Positions 6,825 through 16,352 of a stretch of DNA of 64,000 nt are shown in pieces. Positions within the stretch are counted from its first letter, which is position 1. Each line of letters starts with the position of its first letter. The notes beneath the pieces are model-generated. The model had not been told where the DNA came from. It worked only from the letters and a program-made list of their open reading frames with translations, and did no database searches. The stretch spans positions 43,724-107,723 of the forward strand of contig NZ_FOOU01000015.1 of the NCBI RefSeq assembly GCF_900113275.1, read 5' to 3'. The stretch is from Neptunomonas qingdaonensis. Its GTDB lineage: Bacteria; Pseudomonadota; Gammaproteobacteria; Pseudomonadales; Balneatricaceae. A program made the position numbers and the translations under genes.

Positions 6825-9632
6825 TCAATCGAGTAGTTTCAATCCCGGTGGCAGGCTTTCGCCGTAGATTTTGTAGCTGTCGGCGTCATCCAATTCGGTG
6901 ACCTCGGTGACCATCGCAATCCATTTTGGCGGCGCTTTACTGGCTTGCAGAGCGGAGACGATGGATTGACGTAATTCAGGCTCAAGATCGCGGCTGCGAT
7001 CACCACTGACGCGTGCCATCACCACCGTAGCAAAGGCCGCCTGGGGTTGCTTGTTCCAGTCTTTTTTCAGTAACGCCGGTATCCACTTAGCCAGGGTGTC
7101 CTGATCGATCAGATTATGCGCGCTACCGTGCAGCGGAATCCGGCTGCCTATCCGGCCCAGAGCCACCCAGCTGCTTTGGATTTCACGGGAGTTTTCCAGC
7201 CTTTTTAATAACCAGCGACCCAGTTCCTGCTTCTTATCCGACGGCAACCCTTCCAGCGCAGCCGCCAACAACACCATGCCTTCATAGGCTTTATATTTTA
7301 GCTCGGCCTGAAGTTTACGATTACGCTCGGCGACAGGGTTGATGTATTTGGCCACCTGTTTGTGCAACAGCAATTGCTGATCGACATTCAATCCACCCGC
7401 CACCCGGCGCCAGAAAGTCCACCATTGGTTCCAGTCCGGATTGCTCTTGTCGAACTGCAGCCCCTGCTGAAATAACGGCCAGATCTGCTCCAGACGCCAG
7501 TCGTCCAGTGGGTAGCCCAAACCGGGGCGCAGGCAAAAACCAGTCAGGTTAAACCACGTCTGCTCATGCTGTTGGGAGCGACGGCGGCGACCTCGGTGCT
7601 TGATAAACAGGTCAGCCAGGGCGCGCAGCAGGGGTACTTCCCACCCCTCACGAGGACCCAACAGGCGCTCGAGATTGACACGCAGCAGCTTCACCGACTT
7701 GGCATCGATTGTTTGCCGCGACTTACCATAAATAGTCTCCACCAATTGACGGGCGCTATCGAACTCTGCCGGTAATCCGCCTACGTCAGTGTTCAGAGCC
7801 TCGGCTTGCGGGGCTTTGCGCACGGGAAATTCCAACCGCCAGCGACGTGCCGCATCCGCAGCGGCGACACATTCCAGCCCCAGGGTCCCGACTTCGGTCA
7901 GGGTCGCCACCAACTCCACCTCGACAGCGGTCTCCCCTCCCTCAGCGGCAGGGATCGCGGCCATCAGGGGGGGTAAAGGCTGAAATTGCGGATCGCCCAA
8001 TGGTGTCAGTGTTCCGGGGATGGGTGAATCATCGGCCGCCGAAGACATCAACTGAAATTGTACCGGTTGGCCGAGACTGAGCACAAAGCGGCGCTCCGGC
8101 AAGGGTATCTCGACCCCGGTCTCAGTGCCTCTGGGCAACAAGCAGATACCTTGAAGCGAGGTGTTCCGGGCGGGCTGATCTTGATCGAGTTTGAGGAAGT
8201 AACTACGCGCCGAGCCGCCACCGATACGTACGCCCTTGCCTCGGCGCGCCAATCCGTGGGCCACCGCACCGCAGGCAACCGCCAGATCCGGACGGCTATT
8301 TTCAAGCGTGCTCACCGGCTCCCCACGCCAACTGCACAGCAGGTCGCAGAGGCGCTGTGCAAGCACCCCGCCTTTAAAAAAACCGCCGTTGAGTAATAGT
8401 GCGTCGGGCATGTAGGAGGTACTATCGGCCTGATCCGCGAAGGCCTCTCGACTGACCCGTTCGTGGTGGTGCAGGAACGCCGCCAATTGACGGCTGATCG
8501 AGGGGTCTGTGGCGTAGGGTAAACCAAACTCCTTCACCGCGCGCTGACGCTGCTGCGGCATGTCGCTAAGCTCAGTCAGCGGAACGAAGCCCTCCAGAGC
8601 CAAGGTCTGGGTTTGCTCCCGGCTCAAGTCGTAACTACGCGCGCCACCAATCAGGCGTGCCCCCGAACCGAGAACGGTAACCTTGGCTGTCTCAGGCGCG
8701 TCCGTGGCGAGTAATTTTTCCTTGGCTAAACGCGTCTGCTGAATGAGCTGAGAAAGACTCGAGGCACGCAACCGCTTGCCCGGTTCAAGCACCCCGCTCT
8801 CGACCTGATGCGCCAAGGCAAGGTCGAGGTTGTCGCCGCCCAGCATCAGGTGATCACCGACGCCGATACGATCGAGCCTGGGCTGGCCACCTTCAAAGCC
8901 CAGGCGCACCAGGCTGAAATCCGAGGTACCACCGCCCACATCGCAAATCAGCAATAACCGATGCGATTTCAGGAAATCTTCGGCCTGCGCCCCGTGGAGC
9001 GAAAGCCAGTCGTAACAAGCGGCGGTAGGTTCTTCCAATAATAAAATTTTTGCTAATCCGGCGAGCCTGGCCGCCTCGACCGTTAAGGTCCGCGCCAGAT
9101 CTCCAAAAGAAGCCGGCACCGTCACAATCACTTCCTGATCTTCCAGCGGTTGGCTCGGATGGTCTGTATTCCACGCCGCGCGGATGTGGGCCAGATAGGA
9201 AGCGGTGGCCAGCACCGGAGAGACTTTATCGACGCCTTCGGCGCCTGCCCAGGGCAAAATAGGTGCCGTTGGGTCGGCCTGATCGTGGGACAACCAACTC
9301 TTGGCGCTGATTACTGAACGGCCTTCGACTTTACCGCTGAGTCCACGTGCCCATTCACCGATGATCACACCGGGCAATTCGCCCTCCAGTGGAGTGGTAC
9401 CCCAGGGAAGTTGCATATCTCCCTGTGGCACTTCATCGACGCCGGGATGATAACGGAACGAAGGCAGCAGCGGCAATCGCGCTACTTCACCGGCAGCGAC
9501 CAACTGGGGAATCGCATAAACTTGCGGTGCCGCGCTGGACTGGCCTTGCTTATCCAAACCACTGTAAGCAACCACGGTATGAGTGGTGCCGAGATCGATT
9601 CCGACGATAAACCGGGGGCGGGATGACTTCAT
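6825..9632 (-). CDS. Hsp70-family protein with long C-terminal helical extension (DUF3731-type)
   Basis: 935 residues. The actin-like ATPase is intact: phosphate-1 FIVGIDLGTTHTVVAYS (8-24), connect region VPASFGDLARTLTVEAARLAGL (172-193), phosphate-2 CDVGGGTSDFS (230-240) and adenosine loop ALLLNGGFFKGG (411-422). After a beta-rich segment to about residue 620, it carries roughly 300 further residues of basic and helical sequence ending LPPGLKLLD, absent from DnaK; I believe this is the DUF3731 type of C-terminus. It is the last gene of a three-gene operon, 51 bases after another Hsp70. No J-domain protein or GrpE gene is nearby, so its co-chaperone and clients are unknown. By eye the gene is GC-rich compared with flanking regions. 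Confidence 0.92.
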   Translation of the reverse strand: MKSSRPRFIVGIDLGTTHTVVAYSGLDKQGQSSAAPQVYAIPQLVAAGEVARLPLLPSFRYHPGVDEVPQGDMQLPWGTTPLEGELPGVIIGEWARGLSGKVEGRSVISAKSWLSHDQADPTAPILPWAGAEGVDKVSPVLATASYLAHIRAAWNTDHPSQPLEDQEVIVTVPASFGDLARTLTVEAARLAGLAKILLLEEPTAACYDWLSLHGAQAEDFLKSHRLLLICDVGGGTSDFSLVRLGFEGGQPRLDRIGVGDHLMLGGDNLDLALAHQVESGVLEPGKRLRASSLSQLIQQTRLAKEKLLATDAPETAKVTVLGSGARLIGGARSYDLSREQTQTLALEGFVPLTELSDMPQQRQRAVKEFGLPYATDPSISRQLAAFLHHHERVSREAFADQADSTSYMPDALLLNGGFFKGGVLAQRLCDLLCSWRGEPVSTLENSRPDLAVACGAVAHGLARRGKGVRIGGGSARSYFLKLDQDQPARNTSLQGICLLPRGTETGVEIPLPERRFVLSLGQPVQFQLMSSAADDSPIPGTLTPLGDPQFQPLPPLMAAIPAAEGGETAVEVELVATLTEVGTLGLECVAAADAARRWRLEFPVRKAPQAEALNTDVGGLPAEFDSARQLVETIYGKSRQTIDAKSVKLLRVNLERLLGPREGWEVPLLRALADLFIKHRGRRRRSQQHEQTWFNLTGFCLRPGLGYPLDDWRLEQIWPLFQQGLQFDKSNPDWNQWWTFWRRVAGGLNVDQQLLLHKQVAKYINPVAERNRKLQAELKYKAYEGMVLLAAALEGLPSDKKQELGRWLLKRLENSREIQSSWVALGRIGSRIPLHGSAHNLIDQDTLAKWIPALLKKDWNKQPQAAFATVVMARVSGDRSRDLEPELRQSIVSALQASKAPPKWIAMVTEVTELDDADSYKIYGESLPPGLKLLD

Positions 9633-9683
9633 CGGGCCATTCTACCAGAGAGCCGGAATCGGAAGGTACAAGCTACAATATCT

Positions 9684-11513
9684 CTAGGCCTCGCGAACAT
9701 TCAATTCCACTTGCCAGCGCTGGCTGCCATCCAGAGTCACGGCTTCCAGGCACAGGGTGCCCACTTCCGTTATCCGGCTCACTAAGCGTACCGGCACAAC
9801 GTCCCCCGATTTACGGCCTTCGGTGGACAAGTGGGTCTGAATTTCCGGTAGCTCATCCAACTCCTCCGGCTCCCAATAATCTAACTGGCTGCCTGCCTCG
9901 TCATCGCGTCGGGTGGTCGAAGCAAAGAAATTAAAGCGTACTGTCTCACCGACAACAAGCCCGAACTCACTGTCCTGCAACGCCACTTCTGTACCCTCTT
10001 CCATGCCAAACGGTGCGATACAGAGTGCTTCAAGAGGGGCTTCTATTCCCGGAATGGCTGGCATGGAGCTTTCGATACCAATGTAATAAGCACTCGCAGT
10101 ACCGCCACGAATACGTACGCCCTGACCTTGACGCACCTGACCGTAGTAAGCCGCGCCGCGCGCGACGGCGAGATCCAGGTCAATTCCCTGCAACAAGCGG
10201 GCATTTTCGGCCCCGGCAGCGTTCAGCCAATGGTTGATCAATGCCAGTGTTCGCTCGGATAGCTGCGGCGCCTTAAATACACCACCGTTCAACAGAATCG
10301 CAGAGGGCTGGATAAAACTCCCTTCGGACGGCCCCAAGAGCTCGTCGGCTGCACCTTTCTGTCGGCTCAGGAAGGCCGCCAGATGACGCGACATAGCCGG
10401 GTCCTTCGCATAAGGCAGACCTAGTTGGTTGAGTGCACCGCGGGATTGATGCGCCGGGTGTGCGTCGATATCTACCAGTGGAAAGAAACCTTCAATCAAC
10501 GTTTCCGTCACTTCGCTGCGAGTCAGTTCGGTACTCAGGGTTCCGCCGATCAACTTAGAACCGCGGCTGGGAACAACAACCGGTACTGCGTCTAACGTTG
10601 GATCAGCCAACAGCTGTTCCTTTGCTTCGCGACAACCATGTGTAATCCCCAATATTTGCCAAGGCTGCAGACTCTTACCCTCTTGGGCAAGCTTTGCTTT
10701 TATCCGATAGGCCAGGGCCAGATCCATGTTGTCGCCACCGAGCAGAATATGCTCACCGACAGCAATTCGGTCCAACACGAGATTACCGTCACTCTCGCTG
10801 ACCGCGATGAGCGACAGATCCGTGGTACCGCCGCCAATATCCACTACCAGAATGATATCGCCAACAGTGACCTGTTGACGCCAGTCGTCACCGCAGGTTT
10901 GCAGCCAGCTATAGACTGCCGCTTGTGGTTCTTCAAGCAAAGTAAGATGTTGAATTCCCGCGACCCGAGCCGCTTCGGCGGTTAACTCGCGCGCCCCTGG
11001 ATCAAAAGACGCAGGTACCGTGAGGATAACCTCCTGATCCTTCAGAGGGGCATCGGGAAAGCGGTGATTCCATGCCTCCCGCAGGTGCTCCAAAAATGTG
11101 ATTGAAGCGCCCAGAGGTGACACTTTAACGACCTCTTCCGGACTATTGAGCGGCAAAAATGCTTCATGCCGGTCGATCCCGGCGTTGCATAGCCAGCTCT
11201 TGGCACTGGAGACAAGTCGCATCGGCGTTTTACTGCCCAGATTGCGCGCCAGTTCACCAACGAGGGACGCCGGATTCTCGCTCCAGGGAAGCGCCAAATC
11301 CGCGCTATTGAGCTCCTGATCGTGGGGCTGATAGATAAATGACGGAAGCTGAGTTTGTGCTTCTACGGCACCGGGTTGAGTCAACTGAGGAATAGTTACA
11401 ATCTCAGGAGGCGTGCCCTCTTCGGCGCCGAGTTCAACGTAAGACAACACACAATGGGTGGTGCCCAAGTCGATACCTACCGCATAACGCGCGTTCTGCT
11501 CTGTATCACTCAT
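9684..11513 (-). CDS. Hsp70-family protein, short non-canonical type
   Basis: 609 residues, slightly shorter than DnaK. The ATPase signatures are YAVGIDLGTTHCVLSYVELG (10-29), VPASFDPGARELTAEAARVAGI (166-187), VVDIGGGTTDLS (223-234) and AILLNGGVFKAPQL. The C-terminal part is a short beta-rich domain ending in a WQVELNVREA strand, with no DnaK-type helical lid or EEVD-like tail. Its start codon overlaps the stop of the DUF2760 gene by four bases (ATGA), so translation is coupled. It resembles the next gene over its ATPase domain and the two are probably an old duplication that diverged. Role as a specialised chaperone pair working with DUF2760 is inferred from synteny. Confidence 0.93.
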   Translation of the reverse strand: MSDTEQNARYAVGIDLGTTHCVLSYVELGAEEGTPPEIVTIPQLTQPGAVEAQTQLPSFIYQPHDQELNSADLALPWSENPASLVGELARNLGSKTPMRLVSSAKSWLCNAGIDRHEAFLPLNSPEEVVKVSPLGASITFLEHLREAWNHRFPDAPLKDQEVILTVPASFDPGARELTAEAARVAGIQHLTLLEEPQAAVYSWLQTCGDDWRQQVTVGDIILVVDIGGGTTDLSLIAVSESDGNLVLDRIAVGEHILLGGDNMDLALAYRIKAKLAQEGKSLQPWQILGITHGCREAKEQLLADPTLDAVPVVVPSRGSKLIGGTLSTELTRSEVTETLIEGFFPLVDIDAHPAHQSRGALNQLGLPYAKDPAMSRHLAAFLSRQKGAADELLGPSEGSFIQPSAILLNGGVFKAPQLSERTLALINHWLNAAGAENARLLQGIDLDLAVARGAAYYGQVRQGQGVRIRGGTASAYYIGIESSMPAIPGIEAPLEALCIAPFGMEEGTEVALQDSEFGLVVGETVRFNFFASTTRRDDEAGSQLDYWEPEELDELPEIQTHLSTEGRKSGDVVPVRLVSRITEVGTLCLEAVTLDGSQRWQVELNVREA

Positions 11514-12070
11514 AACTCGACCTCTGCCGGTGCTAAGATTCGTACGTCATGGCCTTTTGCCAGTTGTGGCAATCGCACCTGTGTGGCTTTCCAACCGCGA
11601 TGCACCAGAGTACCGGTGAACGGTGCTGAACCGACGACATTGCCCGTCAGTCGGACCTGGGAAGCATCAAATCCAGACTCCAGTGTGAGTCGGGACTCTT
11701 CTTCCTCGGTTCGAATCGGTGACAGGGTAAAGTAGCCCGCGATTGTTTTTTTGCTGCCTTCATGCACCACCCGCGCGGCGGCGCCGATATCCGCATCCGA
11801 GTAACTGCTGAGGTCTTCGTGGACGAAATCTAGAAAGCGCGCGTCCTGCTGCAGTAGAGACAGCAGTTGCAGGGCAGATTCAGGTGTGGTGTCTTTTAAA
11901 ACGGAGGGAGTGGCCGCTGGCTCGACGGGGGCTGAAGGCTGCTCTGCTGGCTTGGCATTAACATCGGCAGGCTTTCTCATCAGACTAACAAATAATAACA
12001 GAGCGAGTACCAGCAAAAGCAGGTGCAGCGCGTCAAAGGCTACGGGTATCAAACTAAATTCGATGGACAT
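11510..12070 (-). CDS. DUF2760 domain protein, membrane-anchored partner of the Hsp70 pair
   Basis: 186 residues. The N-terminus has one hydrophobic helix (FDALHLLLLVLALLLFVSLM, about residues 13-32), then a Pro/Ala-rich linker, then a soluble domain containing ALQLLSLLQQDARFLDFVHEDLSSYSDADIGAAARVVHEG, typical of the DUF2760 family. The anchor suggests it holds the domain on the cytoplasmic face of the inner membrane. It is the first gene of the operon, with AAGGAAG ten bases before the ATG, and its stop overlaps the first Hsp70 start. The function is undescribed to my knowledge; an Hsp70 recruiter or client-binding subunit is a reasonable guess. Confidence 0.9.
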   Translation of the reverse strand: MSIEFSLIPVAFDALHLLLLVLALLLFVSLMRKPADVNAKPAEQPSAPVEPAATPSVLKDTTPESALQLLSLLQQDARFLDFVHEDLSSYSDADIGAAARVVHEGSKKTIAGYFTLSPIRTEEEESRLTLESGFDASQVRLTGNVVGSAPFTGTLVHRGWKATQVRLPQLAKGHDVRILAPAEVEL

Positions 12071-12371
12071 TGTGGGTTGTCTTCCTTTGTTGACAGTTAT
12101 AATCGTGAGAGTTTGTCACATAAAATACAAAATCCGCAAACTAACGGCCGATACCGCCCAGCCGCTAAACCACTGGAAAAAACGGCTTGCTGTCGCGGTA
12201 ATTCAGCTTTTCTTATTGCATTGCAACATTGTGTTGCTGCAGCGCCAAAATTGCAAGATCAGATCAGTCGTAGTGTGAACCATCCCCACACCTCTGGTAA
12301 TTGGCATTTCTGGCTGACGAATATACACACGATTTTACGTCTTTGACTCTATCTGGGTTTCATACAGACAC
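12071..12371. other. Upstream region of the DUF2760/Hsp70 operon
   Basis: About 300 bases without a supportable gene. A short inverted repeat GCAACA-ttg-TGTTGC lies at about 12223-12237. The operon promoter should be here, but I could not identify a sigma-32 or sigma-70 box with confidence. Confidence 0.4.
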
Positions 12372-12408
12372 AAAAAAACCCCCATCATTTCTGATGGGAG
12401 TTTTTTTT
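12372..12408. terminator. Bidirectional rho-independent terminator 3' of the phasin gene
   Basis: Stem CCCATCA (12381-12387) with TGATGGG (12392-12398) and a four-base loop, flanked by seven A on the left and eight T on the right. It ends the phasin transcript on the minus strand and could also stop plus-strand reading. Confidence 0.85.
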
Positions 12409-12422
12409 AAAACCAGCTTAAA

Positions 12423-12791
12423 TTAAGCAGTTTTTTTGGCAAGCGCTTTAACAGCTGGAGCTACAGCGTCTTTGCTTTCAGTCAGGATAGCCTGAACTTC
12501 AGCAAAGTAAGCCTGAGTGCTTTCTACAGATGCTTTAGCTTCAGTCTGTAGCGCTTCAAAGTTGGCTTTAGCTTCTTCAGTTTTAGCAGTAAAGAAGGAA
12601 GTGAGTGCTTCAACGTCTTTAATTTCTGAAAGGGCTTTAAAATCAGCTTGTGCTTGAGCAACTTGCTTCTCAGCAGTCGCTTTCTGCAGCTCGAATGCCT
12701 TAGTAAAGGTGGCTGTGTTTAGTTCGATCAGCTTCTGTACTGGAGCGCCAAAAGCAGAGAAGTCAGTAGTAGGCATATTATTAAACATCAT
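12423..12791 (-). CDS. Phasin-family protein
   Basis: 122 residues, Ala/Lys/Glu-rich and helical throughout, with the phasin_2-type pattern: FGAPVQKLIELNTATFTKAFELQKA at residues 14-38, amphipathic coiled-coil heptads in the middle and a basic Ala-Lys tail VAPAVKALAKKTA. Phasins coat polyhydroxyalkanoate granules in the cytoplasm and control granule number and size. Two adjacent ATGs (12791 and 12788) follow AAGGATATAA; either could be used. The gene is alone with its own strong terminator, consistent with high expression. A 3-hydroxybutyrate dehydrogenase is encoded at 53932-54714, which supports PHB metabolism in this organism; no synthase is in the window. Confidence 0.9.
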   Translation of the reverse strand: MMFNNMPTTDFSAFGAPVQKLIELNTATFTKAFELQKATAEKQVAQAQADFKALSEIKDVEALTSFFTAKTEEAKANFEALQTEAKASVESTQAYFAEVQAILTESKDAVAPAVKALAKKTA

Positions 12792-12937
12792 TTATATCCT
12801 TATAGAAGAGTAGTTGATAAAGCGATGGTATATCGCCCAATGCTGCAACGCAACAATTATTTTTTTACTGATCGCTGTATTTATCATAACCATCTAAAAA
12901 ATAAGGAATATATAGAAATTAATTTTTTGTGCACATG

Positions 12938-14377
12938 CTAATCCAGCGCAGCGCGAGTTAAATCATCCGTACCATGTCGAGGGGCATCCAAAAACCCAAC
13001 TGGAATCAAATCCTCAATGTACTTTGCAATACTAATAGCCAGTAAATCATCCCCCCTATCAGCTACGACTTGAAGCCCAACAGGCAAACCGTCCAGCAGC
13101 CCACAAGATATAGACAATGCCGGTTGCTGAGTAAGATTAAACGGGTAAGAGAAAGGCGTCCAATCCGTCCAATGCTCTTGATCAGCCGTCTCTGTATTTT
13201 GACCCGCGTTAAAGGCAGTCCGCGGCAGTGTAGGTGTAATTAAAATATCGTATGTCGAATGAAACTCCTGCATAGTGCGCCCTAACTCTGCTCTTTGATC
13301 AGCCGCCTTCATATAATCCACAATATCAATTTTGCTTCCTTCGATTCCTATTTGGAGAAAGCCTGGGTCAAGAAGGCCACGTTGTTGTTCGTTGAAATTC
13401 GAAACAACTTTCGCTGCCCCCGCAAACCAAAGGGTTGAAAACGTATCGATAGGGTCATTAAAGCCAGGATCGATAAGATCAACTTCTGCACCCATCTCTT
13501 TAAGAGCATTCACGGCACAGTCTACAAGCTTGAGAACGCCAGCATCTACATCGACATATCCAAGGGTCGGGCTGTAGGCTATTTTCAGGCCCTTAAGAGG
13601 GAGGCTTTTTTGATCACTCCAACTAGCGTTGAAAATACGAGTTGAGTACCAATCCCGCAAATCTGGCTTTGCTATAACATCCATCATCAACAAACTATCT
13701 TGCACCGTCCTGCTAATTGGCCCGAGATGAGAAAGAGTCGTCATTGCACTTGCCGGCCACTGAGGTATAAAACCAAAAGTGGGTTTTATACCAAACACAC
13801 CGCAAAAAGAAGCGGGGATTCTAATAGATCCTCCGGCATCACTGGCTTGATGCAATACTCCCATATTTAACGCGGCGGCAGCTGCAGCTCCGCCGGAAGA
13901 GCCTCCGGATGTAAGTGTTGTATTCCACGGGTTTCTTGTAACACCGGTGAGAGGGCTATCGGTAACGCCCTTCCAACCGAACTCTGGTGTTGTCGTTTTA
14001 CCCAGTATTACAGCCCCTGCTTGCCGCATCTTTTGTGAAAATGGAGCATCAACATTAGCTAAGTCTTCTGAACTGGTAAGTGAGCCGCTGCGGTGAGGCC
14101 ACCCCGCCACCAGCGTTAAATCCTTGATCGAGCTTGCCACGCCATCAATTTTACTCAGGGGTTCGCCTTTGAACCAACGCGCTTCCGACTCTTTTGCCGC
14201 TTTAATCGCATCCTCCTCAGCAACAAAGCAGTATGCATTGATTGATGGGTTGTATTTGGCAATTCGCTGCAGCGAAGCTTGGGTCGCTTCTACAGGAGAA
14301 AGCTCTTTGGTTTTAAAGAGTTGGCAAAGTTCGACGGCTGTCATATCTGCGATGTTAGTTTTATGCGCTTTAATCAT
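12938..14377 (-). CDS. Amidase signature family enzyme
   Basis: 479 residues with the complete Ser-cisSer-Lys triad of the amidase signature family: Lys85 (ASSIKDLTL), Ser160 in the TSGGSSGG loop and the nucleophile Ser184 in SDAGGSIRIP. Such enzymes release ammonia from carboxamides in the cytosol. No GatB/C-type neighbours exist, so this is a catabolic amidase and not GatA. It is the last gene of the import/catabolism operon; its ATG (GGGGGT nine bases upstream) overlaps the end of the carbamoylase gene by eight bases, so the two are translationally coupled. The likely job is cleaving an amide left after, or parallel to, the carbamoylase step. The exact substrate cannot be read from sequence. 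Confidence 0.93.
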   Translation of the reverse strand: MIKAHKTNIADMTAVELCQLFKTKELSPVEATQASLQRIAKYNPSINAYCFVAEEDAIKAAKESEARWFKGEPLSKIDGVASSIKDLTLVAGWPHRSGSLTSSEDLANVDAPFSQKMRQAGAVILGKTTTPEFGWKGVTDSPLTGVTRNPWNTTLTSGGSSGGAAAAAALNMGVLHQASDAGGSIRIPASFCGVFGIKPTFGFIPQWPASAMTTLSHLGPISRTVQDSLLMMDVIAKPDLRDWYSTRIFNASWSDQKSLPLKGLKIAYSPTLGYVDVDAGVLKLVDCAVNALKEMGAEVDLIDPGFNDPIDTFSTLWFAGAAKVVSNFNEQQRGLLDPGFLQIGIEGSKIDIVDYMKAADQRAELGRTMQEFHSTYDILITPTLPRTAFNAGQNTETADQEHWTDWTPFSYPFNLTQQPALSISCGLLDGLPVGLQVVADRGDDLLAISIAKYIEDLIPVGFLDAPRHGTDDLTRAALD

Positions 14378-15641
14378 GTTCTGCTACCCCCGCAGACAAG
14401 AGTAAAACGTTAAGTAGAACAGATGCCCCTGCTCCAAGGTCTTCAGCGTTAGCCCTTTCTAGCTCATTGTGACTAATCCCTCCCTCGCAAGGGACAAAAA
14501 TCATTCCCGCAGAAGTAACGTCTGCCATAAAGATTGCATCGTGCCCCGCGCCACTAACAACATCCATATTCGGATACCCTAATCTGGAAGCGGCCTCTCT
14601 GACGTTGTTAACGCAGCTGGAATCAAACGCTATCGGAGGGAAATCTGCTGTAGGGGTGATGATTGTTTGAACGCCGTACTTTTGATCAAGAGAATTGATT
14701 TTACTGTGCAAGTCTTTAACCATGGTTTCAAGAACATCGGACTCCAGGTGGCGAAGATCTGCGGTCATTTTAACTCGACCAGGTATAACATTTCGCGAAC
14801 CCGGGAAAACGTCGAAACAGCCAACGGTTCCGCGCCCATGAGGTGTGTTTTTTACCGCTAGTTCATTTATAAACTGAATTATTTCTGCGCCCGCAAGAGA
14901 GGCATCTTTTCGAAGATGCATCGGCGTTGGTCCAGCGTGGGCTTCTACACCTGTGATCTCAATATCAAACCACTTTTGGCCAAGAGCACCAATAACAACG
15001 CCAACTTGCTTGCACTCATCTTCTAATACAGGGCCTTGCTCAATGTGAGCTTCATAGTACGCGGCAGCTTTATGACCAATATGACTTTTATTTCCGGTGT
15101 AACCAATTGCATTCAACGCTTCTTGTACTGAGATGCCCGCATCATCTTTTGTCGTCAGTGCTTCTTTTAGTGAGAACTTACCAGTGAATACACCAGAACC
15201 CATCATACAGGGCGGAAACCGCGAACCTTCTTCATTCGTCCATGCCACGATTTCGATTGGAGCCAGCGTCTGAATCTTAAGGTCATTTAGCGTGCGGATC
15301 GCTTCTAAACCCGCCATAACCCCAAAGCATCCATCAAATTTGCCGCCGGTTGGCTGAGTGTCTATATGGGACCCGGTCATGATGGGAGGCAAATCATTAT
15401 TTAACCCGGGTCTTCTGGCAAAAATATTACCTATTTCATCGACAGATACGTTGCAACCAGCTTCTTCACACCAGGTTTTAAATAGGTCACGCCCTTGTTT
15501 ATCTAACTCGGTTAACGCCAAACGGTTTAAACCACCTTTAGAAGTATGTCCGATTTGACCATGGGTCATCAGGCAGTCCCAAAGACGTTCGGTATTTACT
15601 GTGATCTGTCCGATACTCGGTAATAACTCAGTTGTTTTCAT
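14370..15641 (-). CDS. M20-family Zn/Mn hydrolase, N-carbamoyl-amino-acid or allantoate amidohydrolase type
   Basis: 423 residues, the standard length for the hydantoinase/carbamoylase family. Metal-site blocks are visible: GSHIDTQPTGGKFDG with His92 and Asp104, WTNEEGSRF with the Glu pair 137/138, EAHIEQGPVLE with His199, and a late SHNELE His; the dimerisation-lid segment (ITGVEAHAGPTPM) lies near the middle. The family hydrolyses N-carbamoyl amino acids, ureidoglycine/allantoate or similar ureido compounds to CO2, NH3 and the amine. It sits between the ATP-binding subunits of an importer and an amidase, all on one strand with tiny gaps. No hydantoinase or dihydropyrimidinase is present, so the imported compound is probably already linear. 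Confidence 0.9.
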   Translation of the reverse strand: MKTTELLPSIGQITVNTERLWDCLMTHGQIGHTSKGGLNRLALTELDKQGRDLFKTWCEEAGCNVSVDEIGNIFARRPGLNNDLPPIMTGSHIDTQPTGGKFDGCFGVMAGLEAIRTLNDLKIQTLAPIEIVAWTNEEGSRFPPCMMGSGVFTGKFSLKEALTTKDDAGISVQEALNAIGYTGNKSHIGHKAAAYYEAHIEQGPVLEDECKQVGVVIGALGQKWFDIEITGVEAHAGPTPMHLRKDASLAGAEIIQFINELAVKNTPHGRGTVGCFDVFPGSRNVIPGRVKMTADLRHLESDVLETMVKDLHSKINSLDQKYGVQTIITPTADFPPIAFDSSCVNNVREAASRLGYPNMDVVSGAGHDAIFMADVTSAGMIFVPCEGGISHNELERANAEDLGAGASVLLNVLLLSAGVAEHD

Positions 15642-15656
15642 GATAGGTTCCCTCTA

Positions 15657-16352
15657 CTAAACAGCAAGATACCGGTTCTTGATGTCGTCTTGTTTGCTAA
15701 ATTCGGTTTGAGTGCCCTGGTAAACGATTTCACCAAGCTCAATCACATAATGTTTGTCTGCAAGCTTCTCGCATACCGATAGGTTTTGTTCGACGAGTAG
15801 CACACCCACTCCAGCTGCACGAATCCGATCCAAAATTCGTACAATCTCATCAACGATGACGGGTGCCAGACCTTCTGTTGGCTCATCAAGGAGAAGAAAC
15901 TTCGGGTTATTTACCAGTGCTCGCGCGATTGCGAGCATTTGTTGTTCACCACCAGACAGGGCGTTGCCACCGTTCTTTCTTCGCTCCTTTAAACGTGGGA
16001 ACATTTGATAAATATCTTCAAGAGCCCAAGGGCTTTTTTTGTTGATGGCAATCATCAGATTTTCTTCAACCGAAAGAATGCCGAAGATGCCACGATGTTC
16101 TGGTACTAAAGCGATACCCCGACGAGCTATCTCGAATATTTCCTTTCCTACAAGATTTTCGTCGTCTAATAAGACGGACCCTTGTTGCGCTTTGACGATG
16201 CTGACAATCGTCTTAAGCGTCGTCGTTTTACCCGCTCCGTTGCGCCCCAATAAAGTTACAATTTCTCCGGATTCAACAGCCAGGTTAATTCCGTGCAAAA
16301 TATGGCTTTTACCATAATAAGAATGCAGGTTATTGATAACTAATCTACTCAC
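15657..16352 (-). CDS. ABC importer ATPase, LivF-type
   Basis: About 231 residues. Walker A GRNGAGKTTTLKT (near residues 36-48), signature ALSGGEQQMLAIARAL, Walker B FLLLDEPTEGLAP and the H-loop replaced by the LivF-typical LLVEQNLSVC are all visible. LivF-type ATPases pair with LivG types to power branched-chain-amino-acid, urea or amide import. I prefer the GTG at 16352 because AGGAG lies nine bases upstream; the GTG at 16358 is only three bases from it. The gene overlaps the end of the LivG-type gene by a few bases, showing a tightly packed operon. Confidence 0.93.
   Translation of the reverse strand: MSRLVINNLHSYYGKSHILHGINLAVESGEIVTLLGRNGAGKTTTLKTIVSIVKAQQGSVLLDDENLVGKEIFEIARRGIALVPEHRGIFGILSVEENLMIAINKKSPWALEDIYQMFPRLKERRKNGGNALSGGEQQMLAIARALVNNPKFLLLDEPTEGLAPVIVDEIVRILDRIRAAGVGVLLVEQNLSVCEKLADKHYVIELGEIVYQGTQTEFSKQDDIKNRYLAV

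Noticed and set aside
7321..9626. Many long plus- and minus-strand ORFs inside the Hsp70 genes
   Set aside because: They are shadow frames in GC-rich coding sequence, without ribosome sites or motifs.
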